A stretch of 64,000 nt of DNA from Populus alba (lineage: Eukaryota > Streptophyta > Magnoliopsida > Malpighiales > Salicaceae). This document shows, one piece after another, positions 1 to 13,822 of the stretch. The first letter of the stretch is position 1. The number at the start of each line of letters is the position of its first letter. The stretch is taken from positions 1,124,392 to 1,188,391 of the forward strand of contig NC_133297.1 of the NCBI RefSeq assembly GCF_005239225.2. Direction: 5' to 3'. The notes below the pieces were generated by a model. It saw only the letters and a list, made by a program, of their open reading frames with translations. It was not told where the DNA came from and did no database searches. A program made the translations under genes and the position numbers.

Positions 1-3000
1 TTTTTAAAATGATTTGATTATAACCCCAACAAACCTATGGTTCTATGCTAGACATTTATGACCCACCATGCTGTCAAACAAATCCTAGACTTTCCTAACA
101 GCCCAATGCTCTAGTTCAAACCCCCAGACAAGAAAATAATAGTTTAGTAGCTCCTCGAGAGTTTGTTTTTAAAATAATTTTATTTTTAAAGTATAAAAGT
201 AATATATTGTTCTATTTTTTATTTTTTTAATATCAATTGGATAATAATACAGAAAAAAACCTTACAGTCAGCCCTTTTCTAACTTTTCACTATGAAACTT
301 GCATAGTCCAGGTTGTCTCCAATAATTAAGATGACACTGTTTTAAAAAAATAAAAGAAATCAAATTATAAATTGACCTGTTGTTAAATACAGGGATAACT
401 TTTTTTATTTTTTAAAAAAACTAGAGGAACCAGTCCCAAATCAAATAGATCTCGAATTGACTTGACCTGCCAAGGGCGACCGGATTTAACCACTCTGCTT
501 CAATCTGAACGGGAGAAGGGAAGAGGGGAAACGTGTAGCCAATGTCCTCGTCCAAAAAAAAAAGTCCAATTTGGGGGGGGGACCAAAGTGATCTTTTGAG
601 TCAGCAACACGGCATAGGGTTATTAGTTAGTCAAGATTAAGCTGAAAATGAGTAATTAATATTGATGGAAAAGGTAAGCTAGTCACGTGAGCATCATGAT
701 CTCAACTGGGGGCTACCTATGATATGTTCTCCCTCTCTCATTTTTATGTTAGGTTAGGCTTTTCAGATTTGTACTACACTAGAGTACTTACAGAGTTACA
801 GTTATTCTATTCTATTTTTATTTTATCAGGCTGGTTTGCAAGTAATGGTTTGATGAATGTTTTTAAGATCCGTCAGATCTAAGGCTGTCTTCTTGATTAG
901 GGCATCCCACCCAGGTGTTGATCATTGATGTCAAGAATCTGTCTCTGGATTACTTGCTACTGCGAGAAGCCATTGACGAGAGCATTTCCTGTGTTTTTCA
1001 AGGCTTAGCCTTCGGACTTGGAGAGAGAGGGCGTGCTCTGGTTGCTGCCGTTCTAGTGCTAATACGCCTTTCCCTTGGGTTCGAGGTTTTTGATTTTTAG
1101 CTAAAAACTGTGTTTCAAACCAAAAAAACATAAAACATGATGTTTCTTTTGCTTAAAATGCAATTTAAAATGCTTAGTTACCAGGTATATGTGTTTGAAA
1201 TGCGTGCCGATTGATGCAACACCCTGCTTTCGAGAGAAGATAGAACGAGTAGCCTCGGTGACCTCAGAATCATTTCGAGACTCCCTTTTGGATGGAAAAT
1301 TATTGTGCAACTTTTAATGCACTAAACCTACTTTGCATCTAATGAAGTAGCAGGTGGCTCGAAACTGAATTTAATAGCGGTTGTAAAGATTAATTTCTAT
1401 TTCTGCACGTTGAAAAATTAAAAAGCATGGATCTTCACAAATTGAATTTTGAATTAAACGGTCATGACGCGAAGCATGACCGTTTAATTTATCCTTGTGT
1501 TAGATAAACTCTTCAATATATCCTTGTAAATTTTATTGCTTCAATTAGTCCTTGAATTTGAAGTCATTCTATAATTTATTGTTTTTATCAGATTCTTTTA
1601 TCCAAAATAAAAATATACTTGAGTGGGAAACTCTAGCCCCGCCTAATTTACTAATAAATATAAATATTCAAAATTTGAATTTTAACACCACGTGACACGA
1701 TTCATTTTTAAAATATTTTATTAATAAATCAAGCTGGTTTGAGTTTTTAATTTAATGCTATTGCTGTCGATTTAGATGGGAATATTTATCAGAGTATAAT
1801 TTAAAATATAAATATAAATTATTAGTGAATGGATTGTTAAAACATGTTAAAAACTAAACCCAAAATATTAAATAAACTGAGACAATTCATCCAATTTTCA
1901 AATTTATATCGGCGAACGCTGCACACATCATGCACAAACCACCACGAGCTTATTGCAACCTAAAAAAAAGCCATCAGTTCAATAAATATTTGGTAAATAT
2001 AGTATTATATTTGGAAAATATAGCATTAATAAGTGTTGTAATAATTATTTTTAAGGTATTTCTGGCTTCTAAAAATATTGGAATAAATTTTTTTATTTTT
2101 CTATATTTATTTTTTACATCAGCATATTATAATAATAAAAAATATAAAAAACAAATAATTTTTCATGAAATGTTGTTTGTAGCGTCAAAGTGAACAGGCA
2201 CTTTTAACACTTTGCAATTAAAAAAAAAAAACTTACAATGATCATTGAAACATATTTATGTTATGGTGTCACTTGAGAAAACAAAAACATTGAAAATGAT
2301 GTTTTGTTATAAAAAAAAAAGTGAAACTCGATTTAATAACCAATCTAGAAAAAACAAAAAGAAGGTAAACTTGTCGAGTTAAATTGCAAGTCACCAATGC
2401 AAACTTTGTTTTTATTATAATCTAATTGTTTTGTATTTTTTTATTTTGACATGATGAAATTTAAATTATATTTAGCTGGTTCATTAAAAAATTGATTAAA
2501 TCCATTAAATATTACTGGATTTAATTTAAATCAAGTTTCAAGTATTAAATCTTCCTGGTCAAGCTCCGTGTATTAAATTTTCTACGCTAATCCATCGGAT
2601 AAAGCCGTGTTTAACAACTCTACTCATGTCATGTGCATGGAAGAGAGAAACCATTGTAAGGCGATGAGGGTCGCCACATACCAGCACACCGCCTTGAAAA
2701 TATCAAATGCTAGTGAGCCCCATGCGGAGTAAAGGCCCGCTGAAATGGCACGACAGGGATGACGCAAGTGAGGACAAGTGAAAAAAATAAAAAAGAAAAA
2801 AAGAGAAAGGGCGGTGTGGGCCCAACCTATGACTGTCGGCAAATGGGAAGCGAATTGCTCTATCCACATCTCGCCCTCTCCAAGCGCACCAACAAACACC
2901 ATCTCTTACCACCATTTGCAAGTGGTCATTACGAGGGCCCACATGGCACTGTCTTGGCCACACCCTCTATTGACACGTCAACATCAAAGTCTCTCCTTCT

Positions 3001-4072
3001 CTCTCCATGAAGCACATGCAGATATGGTGATTCCGAGATGATATGATGACGGAGAGATGTGTGCTTGCTTTGCCTTTTTTCAACCTTTGCCTTGTTTTGT
3101 TTGTTTATGGTTTGGTTTGGTTTCTCTCCCTCTCATGCCTTCTTTTTGGCACCCCCCGTTTGTCTCCCTTCCTGCTACACGCAAACTCGCTCTTGTCTCA
3201 CGCGCTTTCCATGAGTTTTTTCTTCTTCGTTTTCTTTTTCAATATGGGACCACGGCAGATTCGTCGCTGTAGGTTTTATCTATATTATAATTTTAAAAAT
3301 ATTCAATTAATTCACATCCACTATAGTTTTAAATAAAAAAAATTCAAGTTTTAATTTACTTTTCAAATATAAGCTTATAGTTTTCAACCTCACACGGACA
3401 CCGTTCTGGAAAAAATCTAGGCCGTTAGATCAGTTAGTTTATGGATTATCAAATCAAGTTGAATAATATATTTTTATTAAAGTAATACCATTTTATTTTT
3501 TATATCAAATCAATCAAGCTTGATCTAGTTAGCTGTATTGTTGAAAATTTAACCGTGCTAGCTGAGTTTTATTAAATTAATTTTTAATTCAATTTTTAAA
3601 ACAAAGATCTATTTCATAACCTCCTAGATCAAACTATTTTAACAATTATGCTTGGATCAGCAGTACACACGACTAGAAAAAAATGAAGCTTTCTATATAC
3701 TGGCACGCATATTGAATGATTATAAATTTATCATCGCATTTATACTATATTTTAAATTTAAGATGAATACCATACTAGTAATTACATCAAGGAAGGGAGT
3801 TCATCAGTATTTTCACATTTTTGTATGTAATGTAATTACTAAATGACCATTGGGTAAAAATAATTTTCATAGTTTCAATGGTTTTCAGTTTTTTCATCTT
3901 TTTTTACAACTCAATTACTTAAATGCCCTTTAAAATATTCTCCACTAATCATGGATGTAGGGGCACTTTAGGTCTTGTATTATATTTGATTTGTAATTTC
4001 CATGTGGATTCAAAAGTAATTGTGTCTTTTGAAATATATATTATTATTGTTTTAATTTTAAAGCAATTGGCG
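1..4072. other. AT-rich intergenic DNA, no supported gene
   Basis: I see no exon with homology to a family I recognise. Short open frames at 915-1100, 1930-2193 and 2624-3336 have no domain and are not linked by convincing splice sites. The stretch 2600-3330 is less AT-rich than its surroundings and runs into CT-rich sequence, so it may be old regulatory or transcribed DNA, but nothing proves that. One perfect hairpin at 1452-1489 is listed separately. Confidence 0.5.
1452..1489. repeat. Perfect 15-bp hairpin with 8-nt loop
   Basis: The left arm 1452-1466 (AATTAAACGGTCATG) is the exact reverse complement of the right arm 1475-1489, around the loop ACGCGAAG. No coding frame overlaps it. It could be the core of a decayed foldback element or a transcript hairpin. 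The stem is too short for a typical plant miRNA precursor. Confidence 0.85.
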
Positions 4073-4260
4073 GTTTTAAGACCCGGGACCCGGTTGACCC
4101 GGCAAGACCCGGTCAACATCCAACCCCAAACCCGTTGACTTTTATTTTTTTTGGTTTTTTTTTTGCTAAAACGACGTCGTTTTGATTTTTTTTTTTGACC
4201 CGGTCAAAACCCGGAACCCGGGCCTTGGACCGGGTCGACCACCAGGCCGGGTCTTAAAAC
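4073..4260. mobile_element. GC-rich foldback (MITE-like) element with 14-bp terminal inverted repeats
   Basis: The ends GTTTTAAGACCCGG (4073-4086) and CCGGGTCTTAAAAC (4247-4260) are exact reverse complements. The arms are full of ACCCGG and GACCCGGTCAA units in opposite orientations. At the centre sits a perfect 16-bp palindrome at 4168-4183 (AAAACGACGTCGTTTT). The whole unit is about 188 bp, without coding capacity, and GC-rich in an AT-rich setting. I could not define a target-site duplication. The structure fits a non-autonomous DNA transposon, but the superfamily is unknown. Confidence 0.6.
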
Positions 4261-4633
4261 TATGCCAAGAAGTGAATATTGTCTGCATCATTTTAGTGGC
4301 GTGTGTAGTTTTGAGAAAGCACCATGCCGAGCGCGTGTTCACATTCGATATATACCAAACCTCTATACAAAAGTTTTTCCCTCCCTACCTCTTTCCCCCC
4401 TCCTAAAAAATAAGTGTTGGACACTGTAAAAAAAAATCTAGTTATTTGTTTATCATGTTAAATTAATTTTTCATTCTTTTTATCGCAATGTATTTAGTCT
4501 TCGTTATTTATTGAGCTTATTCTATTTCTTAACTTTATCACTTGACACTTGATTTTTATATTAAATTTGATTCATGTTCTTTTAATTACAATGTATGTAG
4601 TCTTCAATCATATATTATGCTATGTTTATTTAT

Positions 4634-5405
4634 TGAAAAGTAGTTTTCCGGAAATCACTTTTAAAACTTTATGTGTTTGTTTGGTATTAAAAAATTTGTT
4701 CAATAAAAAACATTTTTTAGTCGAAGAAAAATTTAGTTTGGTTTTCTGTAAAATATTTTCCTGAAAAATTTAGGCGGAAAACACTTTCTAAAAGTTGTAA
4801 AAAATTTAGAAATATCATATTATTTATTGATTATATCAAATCTGGTTCTCAAACTTTTGATTGCTATATATATTTTATTTTGGATATTTATTTTTCAATT
4901 TTATCTCTTAAAATTTAATTTTTATATTAACTTTGGTTCTTATTTTTATAATTGTTATTTGCTTTTTCCTTATCATTTTTTTATTGAGATTTTTTATCTA
5001 TGAAATTTGATACTCATTTTTTTAATCGTTAGTTATTTTATTTGAAATAATTTATGAAATGTTAATTATTATTATTTTAATCTCCTCATCTTTCATTTTT
5101 TTTTTTATGTTTTAGATTTGATATTTACTATCTTGATTATTATTTATTTTATTTGAGATAATTTATGAAATTATATATATTTTTTTCAATTTCATTCTTA
5201 TTCAACTTTTTAATTTGTAAGATTTATTCTTTGTTATTTTAATAAACTTGAGAAAAATAAAACATTAATGAATTATTTTTCCGCTTATTTTCCATGATAT
5301 AACCAAACACTGAAAAATATTTTTCAATTTATTTTTTATTACACTATCAAACATCAGAAAATAATTCACTTTTCTAAAATTTATTTTAAAAAAACTACTT
5401 TCCAG
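4634..5405. mobile_element. Candidate non-autonomous DNA transposon
   Basis: The left end carries GAAAAGTAGTTTTCCGG (4635-4651). The right end carries AAAACTACTTTCC (5391-5403), a near-perfect inverted match over about 12 bp. A second inverted pair lies inside each end (GTTTGTTTGGTATTA near 4675; ACCAAACACTGAAAA near 5301). The interior is AT-rich and non-coding. No clear target-site duplication was found, so the exact ends and the superfamily are uncertain. Confidence 0.4.
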
Positions 5406-6027
5406 TAAATAATCGAGGTCTTAAGATAATTTTTTTTTTCAATTTTATTATACTCACATGTATATCAGAGAATTATAAATTTATTATGTACTTTAAATTT
5501 AACATATCATTACAAATTAAGCGAAGTAAACATAAATACGTGTTATCTTTGTAGAAAATCAATGGTACGACTTTGACACATAATACTTTTAGGTGGAATA
5601 TTTTTTTTTTCTTTTTATTAATTTTTCAAGATCTTCCGGTTATTGTGGAGGTTTTTTGCCTGGACAGTTATTGCTTCAATATTGCCATCTCGAGCTAACT
5701 ATTAGGAAGAGGTTCTAATAATTTTTTTTTAATCCTCTCGTAGATGTACTAATACTACTATACTAGTATGAATAGCTTATTTAAGAATGGATAAAAAAAT
5801 TGTCTCGGCCATTAAAAGAGGACACCGGACCATCGAGATTCTTAGCTATTAAAATTCAAGATGTGAGAACAAATTACTTTGCTATGTTTGAGGATGGACT
5901 GGTCAAACGAACCTGGTGAGCTTGTTTTTTTTTTTTTTTTTAGCATTGTTGTTTTATTTAATTTGAATTTTTCTTTTCTTTTAAGTTTGTTTTAAATCTT
6001 GAACTCATGTTTTGAAAGGTTGTTTGA

Positions 6028-6070
<43 letters not shown>

Positions 6071-9000
6071 TTGAATTAAATTATTTACCCTTAAACTTTA
6101 TTATTTTTTTATTTAGTTGTTTCAAGAGCAGGTTGGTAAAGTTAAATGGGTTAAATCAAAGTTTTTTTAACATTTGTTTTTCATTGAACTTTGTTTATTT
6201 TTACTATGTTTTTTTTTTAAATTTTTTTTATTATGATCTTATATCACAAGTTATGAGTTGATCAAGTTGGCCTGGTTTGACTTGAGTTTTCTTCATTTAT
6301 GTTATATTTTTTAATTTTTTTAATTTTTATTTTTCAACATTAGGTTATTAGATCTTAAACTTTATAATTTTTTTATATTTTTTTATGAGTTATTTTGGTT
6401 TTATATTTTAGTTAATTTAACCAAAATTATCTTAAATTATCGTTGTCTAAATATTTTTTCCAGCAATACCTAGTGTTTTTTTTCCTGACAGTTTCTGGAG
6501 GTTTATAATAAAATAATGACATATTCATCAGCCCAAACTAGCAGTTCTATCTGAGAGGTTTCTTGGAGGTGGAGGTACCCAGTTTGCTGGCGAAATTATT
6601 TAATGAGAAGCTTGTACAGGATCTCTCTCACTGTGGTGGAAGAATAATTATGGAGCATGGCCCGAGGTCAAGCTGTCTTCCTAAGCTACAAGCCTTGACA
6701 AGGATGCGTCGAGCATGCCTCCTCTGCCAGGCATCTTTCTTTCAATGTCAAATTATCTTTCTGTTTTTTCCTCTCTTTTTCCCCAATACCATCAACCCTT
6801 TCCCCACTATTTCCCAACATTCCATTGGGCTCTCCATTTTCAAACAAGACTCCTGAATTATAATCTCAAAGGTCACGTGACAGGAGTTACAATGAAGGAC
6901 GGAGAATTAAAATATATTTAATTTATGAAGCTCAAATTAAATTAAATATATAAATCTAATCAAGATTGCAATCTAAAAATAACCAGTAGTTTTTTTTTAA
7001 AAAATATAAAATAATAATTTTCATACCCAACTCGAATGTAAAAATAATCCCATTTATTTATAACAAATTAACTCGAGCGAGTGGAGGAGGGTGTTGATAA
7101 AATCTCAACTTAACTCGAGCGATTAAATTAAAAACGATGCTTGTTCCTGTTTGGAAAATCGTTCATGTTTTTTTTTTTTTATACTTTTCTCGCACCATCA
7201 TGCCTTGACAGTTTTTTTTTTTTTTTTTTTTTAATATGAACCGCGTGGGATTTTATTAGTACTGGGTCAGTTTTTATTTGCTTCCTAATTTTTACATTTT
7301 TAAATTAAGTCAAGCGCTCATCCATACAAGCACATGACTTTATGAGGTTCGAACACTGAAAAGGAAAGTCAACCTACCAAGCTCTGATCATTGTCAAGAG
7401 CAATGGTAAACATCAATCCTTATCCAAACAACTCCTCTTGCTTTGTGGTTGGCGCGCAGGGCCGAGGAATAACTCTGCCTTGTACTGTGTAAGTGTGTTC
7501 ACACATTCTTGAACTCGTGACTTCTAAAATCCTAGTCACGGGGAAATTAATAGGAATTACGAGGCAATCTAGCTATCTCCATGGGCTAACTTTGCATTCG
7601 TTTTCACACAAGTCGCGTTTTGGAATTACTACATGACTGGTTTTTCATGAGATATTTTTTTGAATTTAGGTTGTAAGAAACGTTATTTTTAATATCAAAA
7701 CAATTTAGAAATATATAAAAAATTTAAAATATTTCGGTGACGCTGAAGCAGCCGCGTCACTGAACAAGCTCTAACATGCGTAATTAAACTGTGCATCGCC
7801 GTTCCAGTGCTCCGAGGGTCAGAAACTTCTTCGGAGTCCCGCACTTGGACCAGCTGCTGGTTAGCTGAACTGCAGATGACAGCATCAATTATCGTGACAA
7901 TGACAAGCAGCAAGAACTTCAAAACTTCAGAATGTCCCTCAGCGTGAAAGTGTGTCCAAACATAAGCACGTTCATGTTCTTATTTATATTCTTCTGTTGT
8001 CTAATTTGTTCGTCCAATTCGACTGTTGAGCTCAGACTTTTCAGTTTTTCCAGAGAGGGAACTCTGCCTTGTAATTTCCTTTTTTCCCCCCTCACCTGTG
8101 CTCCAGATGCATGCAATAAATCAATGACCTGCCCCGTTCGATACGACGTTTCTATTTAAAAATCTTTCAATCATTCCCGTGTTTTTATTTATGGTTTTAC
8201 ACATGGATTCTCTCGAATTCTCTTCCCATGCAGGAATTTATTTTTTCTTTTCCGAACTGGATGACCGGCTCGTATAAGTTATCAAACCTTTATTCTGATA
8301 TAGAATCATTTTGAATATTAATTGGGTTAAACTTAAATAATCTAGTAGGCAAACATGGATAAGACTTGATGATTTTAATTTCGAGGATTTTTTATTCATG
8401 TTTTCGTATGAATTATCATGTATAATTTCGAGTACTAATGCAATTTTCTCTTTTTTTAAAAGAAGTGGAAATCTTGCTAGGCTTTCATGATGGAAATAAA
8501 AACAATGTCTGCTTTCTACTGAGTCCAGCAGCGGGGCCTAAGAAATCAATGCCAACTCAAAGAGTGGGTGGAGCAATCGTCAGTGCTGGATTTGCTTCCC
8601 ATCACGCACGCAAGAGGGTGGAACGGAAACTGCAGTGTTGCGCTTTTGCAGCTCGAGGAAGAACTAACATACGTGTCTCAAATTCAGAGACATTTGAGCT
8701 GGTGGATTTAATAGTATATTTGTCCCTTCAATTATGCAATCTCAACCAACTCATGGAAATATGGGACACTATCAATTAAGAAAAAAAAACAAAAAATAAA
8801 AAAAAATCTTAATTTAAAAACTTAATCAGGTAAGAGTTTAAACATGAAACTTACAGAAATCTATCATTAACTCATAATTAAATCATAATTTCATCATTAA
8901 TTAATCTTAATATTTGAGAGAATAGGAAGGGTAATAAAATCTAGGTGGTGCCCGATGCAAATGTCATGGGCCCATTTCACATAAAAGAGACAGGGAAAGA

Positions 9001-10175
9001 TGGGGGAGATAAAGATGGGGCGTGTTAGTACGGCTTTATGAGACGACATTAGAATTTCTTTCAATGGCGTCTGTCACGTGGCAATGCATCTTCCTTCATG
9101 CAGCCCAGCTTGCCATCGCCTTTCCAATCAACGAACGACAGAGAAAGAGAGAGCGAATAGATTCATTGTGTATCGCATTTGCAACCGCTAGCGGACTTTG
9201 CAAGGCAAAGTAAGCCTTATTTCTTTCTCATCTCCACCAACCACTACGAGAAAAAGTACTTTCAATCTTATTTAAAATAATATCTATTTTTTAAAAAAAA
9301 TTATTTTTAATATTAATATATTAAAATAATTCAAAAATAAATTAAAGTAAAAAAAATTAAATTTTAATAAAAAATATGTTAAAAGTCACTTTCAAACATC
9401 TTATAAAAAATTAAAAAATATTATTTTAATATATTTCCTATAAAAATACAACATAAACTATATTCATAAACATTCTTATAAGTTGTGTTTAGAAGTGTGT
9501 TTTTTAACAAAATTTGATTTTTATTATTAATTTTATAATTTTAGATTATTTTGATGTGCTAAAGTAAAAAATAAATTTAAAAACAATTAAAATATATTAT
9601 TTCAAAATGTTTCTGAATAAAAATACTTTAGAAATAAAATTATCCATTCTGACAAATAAATCATTATTAGGTTTCACCAACGAGTTCAATATGTTAATTC
9701 ATAAATTATTAGATTTAATTTCACTTTAAAATTAACCTGATTACGTAAAACTTGAACTCTTCATCAAGTGGTTTGGTATAACACAATTTTGTTACTCGAT
9801 ATATATATATATTAAAGCATTTTATTTTAAAGTATTTTGTAAAAATATTTTTTAACTAAATATATATTAAAATAATACCTTTTTATCTTTAATATCAAAA
9901 CATTAAAATTATAAAAAATACACGAAAATATTAACTTAATAACTGTTTAAGTAAAAAACAATTTAAAACGTATTATAAAAAGTGAACCGCGTTACCGGAT
10001 GTAGCAAAAGAAAAATTTGGAAGATAGGTTTTAGCAGGAGACAAAAGTGACCATTATAGACTCTAAAAGACAATAACACCCTTGGTTTTTTTCGTTATGC
10101 CATGTCAATTACACCCCTCCTCCAGGGGTTTCTCTGTAATATTATTGAACAGAGGTTCTTGTGAGTTTGTCTGAA
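5406..10175. other. Intergenic DNA upstream of the GRF gene
   Basis: The stretch is AT-rich, with poly-T runs and the TA microsatellite at 6032-6066. There are less AT-rich islands near 6540-6860, 7440-8160 and 8480-8700, where small open frames occur (for example 113 codons at 8438-8779, and 75 codons on the minus strand at 7695-7922 with a hydrophobic N-terminus). None shows a recognisable domain. The stretches 9240-9480 and 9810-9980 look like members of the AT-rich MITE-like family seen elsewhere in the window. Confidence 0.45.
6032..6066. repeat. (TA)n microsatellite
   Basis: About 17 uninterrupted TA units in non-coding DNA. It is likely to be length-polymorphic. No function is implied. 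Confidence 0.9.
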
Positions 10176-10184
10176 ATATATAAG
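10176..10184 (+). promoter_or_regulatory. TATA box of the GRF gene
   Basis: ATATATAAG lies about 300 bp before the GRF start codon and is followed by a CT-rich leader (TCTCTCTCC near 10230), typical of plant core promoters. Transcription would begin near 10205-10215. Position and motif are seen; use as the promoter is inferred. Confidence 0.55.
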
Positions 10185-10352
10185 AGTAGTTAATACCAGC
10201 TTTGTCTGGTCAGTTTCCACACCACCGCTGTCTCTCTCCAATTATTTTTCATCTTTCCAAAAAACAAAATCAGGACTTGAACAAAAACCAGTCTGGTTTT
10301 TTCAGTTTCAGCTTTTGTAGCTTTAACTAATATCTATCATCTATTCTCTCAT

Positions 10353-10459
10353 ATGAAGCTCTTAAGATGAACCTGTCCCTAACACCTAAAAGTCCTGTCT
10401 TTTTACCGAACGCGCTAATGCTTCTTCAGTATTGTTTCTTTAGCGTAGAGGTTTTGTAG
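10353..10459 (+). promoter_or_regulatory. Two overlapping upstream ORFs in the GRF leader
   Basis: uORF1 (10353-10370) encodes MKLLR and stops. uORF2 starts at 10367 inside the stop of uORF1 (shared ATGA) and encodes 30 residues beginning MNLSLTPKSPVF, ending at 10459. That is 20 nt before the GRF start at 10480. If the leader is transcribed unspliced, both would be met by scanning ribosomes before the main ORF and would probably lower GRF translation. Peptide conservation is not known to me. Confidence 0.5.
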
Positions 10460-10479
10460 TTTTTGTTGGGATTTTCTAT

Positions 10480-13400
10480 ATGGATTTTGGGGTTCAGGTG
10501 GGTTTGGATGGGTTGGTGGGTTCAGACACAAGTAATAGTGGTTTTGCTTCTCTTGCTAGCTCAGATCCTGAAGCAAAGCAGAAGTTGTACGGATCTGGGT
10601 TCTTGAAGCAAGAGAGACCTGGCAACATCGATGGTGATTGGAGGAGCTCTAAATTGTCCAAAACTGAGTCAATGCTGCTTGAGCAGAGTAACACTTCACT
10701 TCTGAAATCTAACTCCAACTTTCTCTTCGCTGATGGACAGCAGCAGCAGCAGCAGATGCTCAGCTTCTCCTATCCCAGATCAGCTCCTTCAGCGGAAAGA
10801 AGCTCCCAAAATGGCACATTGCCGTACTTTCACCTCACCTCTTCTGCTCATAATAGAAATACAGGTACCATATTGAACACCATTAAGGATTCGCCTATAA
10901 GTGGGATATGCTTCATTATTTGAGGATATGATAGTGTTATCCTTGGTTTCCTTTGAGGAAGCAAGTGGCTTCTACAGCCATTATGGCTTTATGGGGGCGC
11001 ATTGCATGAACCTATGGTTTTTTTTATTGAACTCATAGGTGACGGGGTTGTGGTTTTTTTTTTTTCTTAACGTCTATTTGATCAATAGCTTGTTATTTGG
11101 GGTACGATTCGCGGTGCTAGTGGTGTCGAGAGGTCCTTTCGGTGAAATCTAGGAGTGGTCTTGTTTAAAAAGTCTTGTCAAGATAAAGTAGAAATTGTTA
11201 TCATCTGTGTCTTCCTTCCTGTTTTGGGGTGATGGGTTCTGGTAATTAATCAAGCACAGGGAACCAGTGTGCTCAAAAGGAGAAAATTTTGTTTTGGATT
11301 TCGTCTGTTTCTCCCTTCCGCTTTACTTTCTACCTTTATGGTTTGTTTTCATGGTCTCTCACAGACAGAAACTCATTAATGTTTCAGCCTCTTCAAGTTT
11401 TGTAGGCAAAACAAAACTCGATTTTTAGTGACCTTCTAGACACTTTCATGCCTTCCTTCTCCTTTCTACGTCAGGAGATCATGACCTTTTCTATTTTATA
11501 TTCTCTGCGGACGAAGGGATTTTGGATTTATGTGTCTAAAGTTTCTACAAAGTTTGACATGATTTTTTTTGGTGTTTGTTTTTTCAGGCTACAGCTCTGG
11601 TATCTACAACGCTGCCAGCATGCATGGGGTTTTGACCGAGACCAGATGGCCATTCACTCAATCACAATGGATGGAGCTTGAACATCAGGCCTTGATCTAC
11701 AAGTATATAGCAGCAAATGTGCCTATACCATCTAATCTGCTCATTCCCATTAGAAAAGCTCTTGATTCTGCTGGGTTTCCTAGCTTTTCTGCTGGATTTT
11801 TCAGACCCAATACAAGTAAGTTTTGTCTCCCCCATAAAGAACTGAGTTCTAAGTTCTTTTTGCTTTTTGTCCACCAGATTTGCTTCTCTCCCTCGAATTG
11901 ATTCTGTCTATTTTGATGTACAAAGTAGCCATACATGCCTTTGTGCCTGTCTAGGTGTGCGTCAGTGTTTGTATTTTGTATGTGAAGAAGGGGTCGTTTG
12001 TGCAAGATGGGTTTTCTTTCCTTTTCCGTGGAGTATTAATCCTGTGGTTAAATGGTTAATGTTTGAACGCATGGCCACAGATCGTTTCCGTTGGAATCTC
12101 TAGCATCTTAGTGCAAAGAAATTCAATCGAGCTCTAGTTATTAGTCCTTGCGAATAAGTAATCACCAAAGCAGTAGTCCTTTGAAAAGAACTAAAATTTC
12201 AGCTATAATTCCTGTACTCCATTTAGTTTCACTCAATCTAAGTTTACACCGAAGTTCTATTCTTAGCTGCTTCGAATTTTTATCCAGCAGATTAGTCAGG
12301 ATTCGAAATATCATTTCTTTATCTGACATTTGTATCTGTGTTCCATTTGTCTTGTGAAATGTGCAAATACAGTGCCATGGGGTGCTTTCCATATGGGTTT
12401 CTCCAGCAACACTGATCCGGAGCCAGGACGGTGTCGAAGGACAGATGGGAAGAAATGGCGGTGCTCAAGAGATGCAGTTGCCGATCAGAAGTATTGTGAG
12501 CGGCATATGAACAGGGGCCGCCATCGTTCAAGAAAGCCTGTGGAAGGCCAATCAGGCCATTCCGCTGCAGCCGCCACCACTGTAAAGCCAGCCAATGGCA
12601 CTTCGTCTTCTACATCATCATCAGTGGTGGGGCTTCGCAGCACTGTGTCCGACAGCCTCACTATTGCTCATAATCAGCAGCAAGCAACGAGTCCATCTAA
12701 TCTTTCTGCCTCTAATACGCTCAGCAGGTAAAAGCAAGATGAATTTAAACCTTGACTTTCGTGGAATCCAATCTATCCTTTTAAATTAAGGTTTTATTTA
12801 TATTTATTTATTGTGACATAAGATTTTTATGTAATAGGGAATCGAATTCTACTAGAAAGGAATTCGTTGATGTCTCAAATCAAGTAGCTTATTCTTTTTT
12901 ATACCCATAATTGGCTTGTTTGAAGTTAATTAATGGTTTGTATTCATGGATAACTTGCAGGATGTTCCTTACTAAAGAGAATGTAGGTGAGAGAACGCAG
13001 GATGCGACAGCCTTGTCCATGCTTCGATCCACCATGGACCTTAAATCGAAAGAAACTCCATTCGTCATATCAAAACAGCAGAACTCATATGGGGAATCCT
13101 TACGAAAAGAGTTTGGACTTGTCACCTCCGATTCCCTCCTCAATCACTCACAGAAAAGCTCATCCTTAATGAGTTGCAGAAATTTTGGATCGTCTCAGGA
13201 CCTCACTAACCAGGAATCTGTTTCACAGCACTCCCTCCGCCAATTCATGGATGATTGGCCTAAAAGTCAGTCTGATCGTTCTGCTGTTTCTTGGCCTGAA
13301 CTTGATCAGCAATCTGAGAGAACCCAGCTATCGATTTCAATCCCCATGGCTCCTGCAGACTTCATGTCATCTACTTCCTCCCCAAACAATGAAAAAGTCA

Positions 13401-13822
13401 CTCTCTCCCCATTGAGATTATCACGAGAATTTGATCCAATACAGATGGGACTGGGAGTGGGAGGTGGAGGTGGTAGTATTGCCAACGAACCAAACCAGAG
13501 GCAAGCCAACTGGATTCCCATTTCTTGGGGAACTTCAATGGGTGGTCCGCTCGGGGAGGTCTTGCACAACACCAATAACAATGCAGCAGCAGAGTGCAAG
13601 ACCACGTCATCGCTGAACCTGATGACCTATAGATGGGACAACAGTCCTCGTATAGGTTCATCTCCAACTGGGGTTTTACAAAAGTCAGCGTTTGCTTCCC
13701 TTTCAAATAGCAGTGCGGGAAGCAGCCCAAGAGCAGAGAACAGGACCAATGAAGGTGGCAGTCTCTGCAATGACCTCCTTGGATCAACTATTGTGCATTC
13801 TTCTTCATTGCCTGCCATGTAA
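10480..13822 (+). CDS. GRF: Growth-regulating factor (GRF1/2-type transcription factor)
   Basis: This is a plant-specific transcription factor that acts with GIF co-activators in the nucleus to sustain cell proliferation in leaves and meristems. Four exons join in frame: 10480-10864, 11588-11815, 12373-12727 and 12961-13822, giving 609 aa. The QLQ domain (about residues 148-184, [20 protein letters not shown]) binds GIF. The WRC domain (about 219-263) has the expected basic stretch and Cys3His pattern ([12 protein letters not shown], then CERH) for DNA binding and nuclear entry. The C-terminal half keeps the TQL-type ([11 protein letters not shown]), [18 protein letters not shown] and GGPLGEV motifs, as in Arabidopsis GRF1 and GRF2. 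The start MDFGVQV resembles GRF1 (MDLGVRV). A miR396 site sits in the WRC exon. A CAG run encodes a short Gln tract near residue 88. The family call is firm; the exact orthologue is not. Confidence 0.96.
12525..12545 (+). promoter_or_regulatory. miR396 target site in GRF mRNA
   Basis: The 21 nt begin CGTTCAAGAAAGC and end CTGTGGAA, encoding RSRKPVE at the end of the WRC domain. This is the site found in nearly all angiosperm GRFs, with the extra C that leaves a bulge opposite miR396. Cleavage there would limit the transcript to young tissue. The match is seen; cleavage is known for the family and inferred here. Confidence 0.93.
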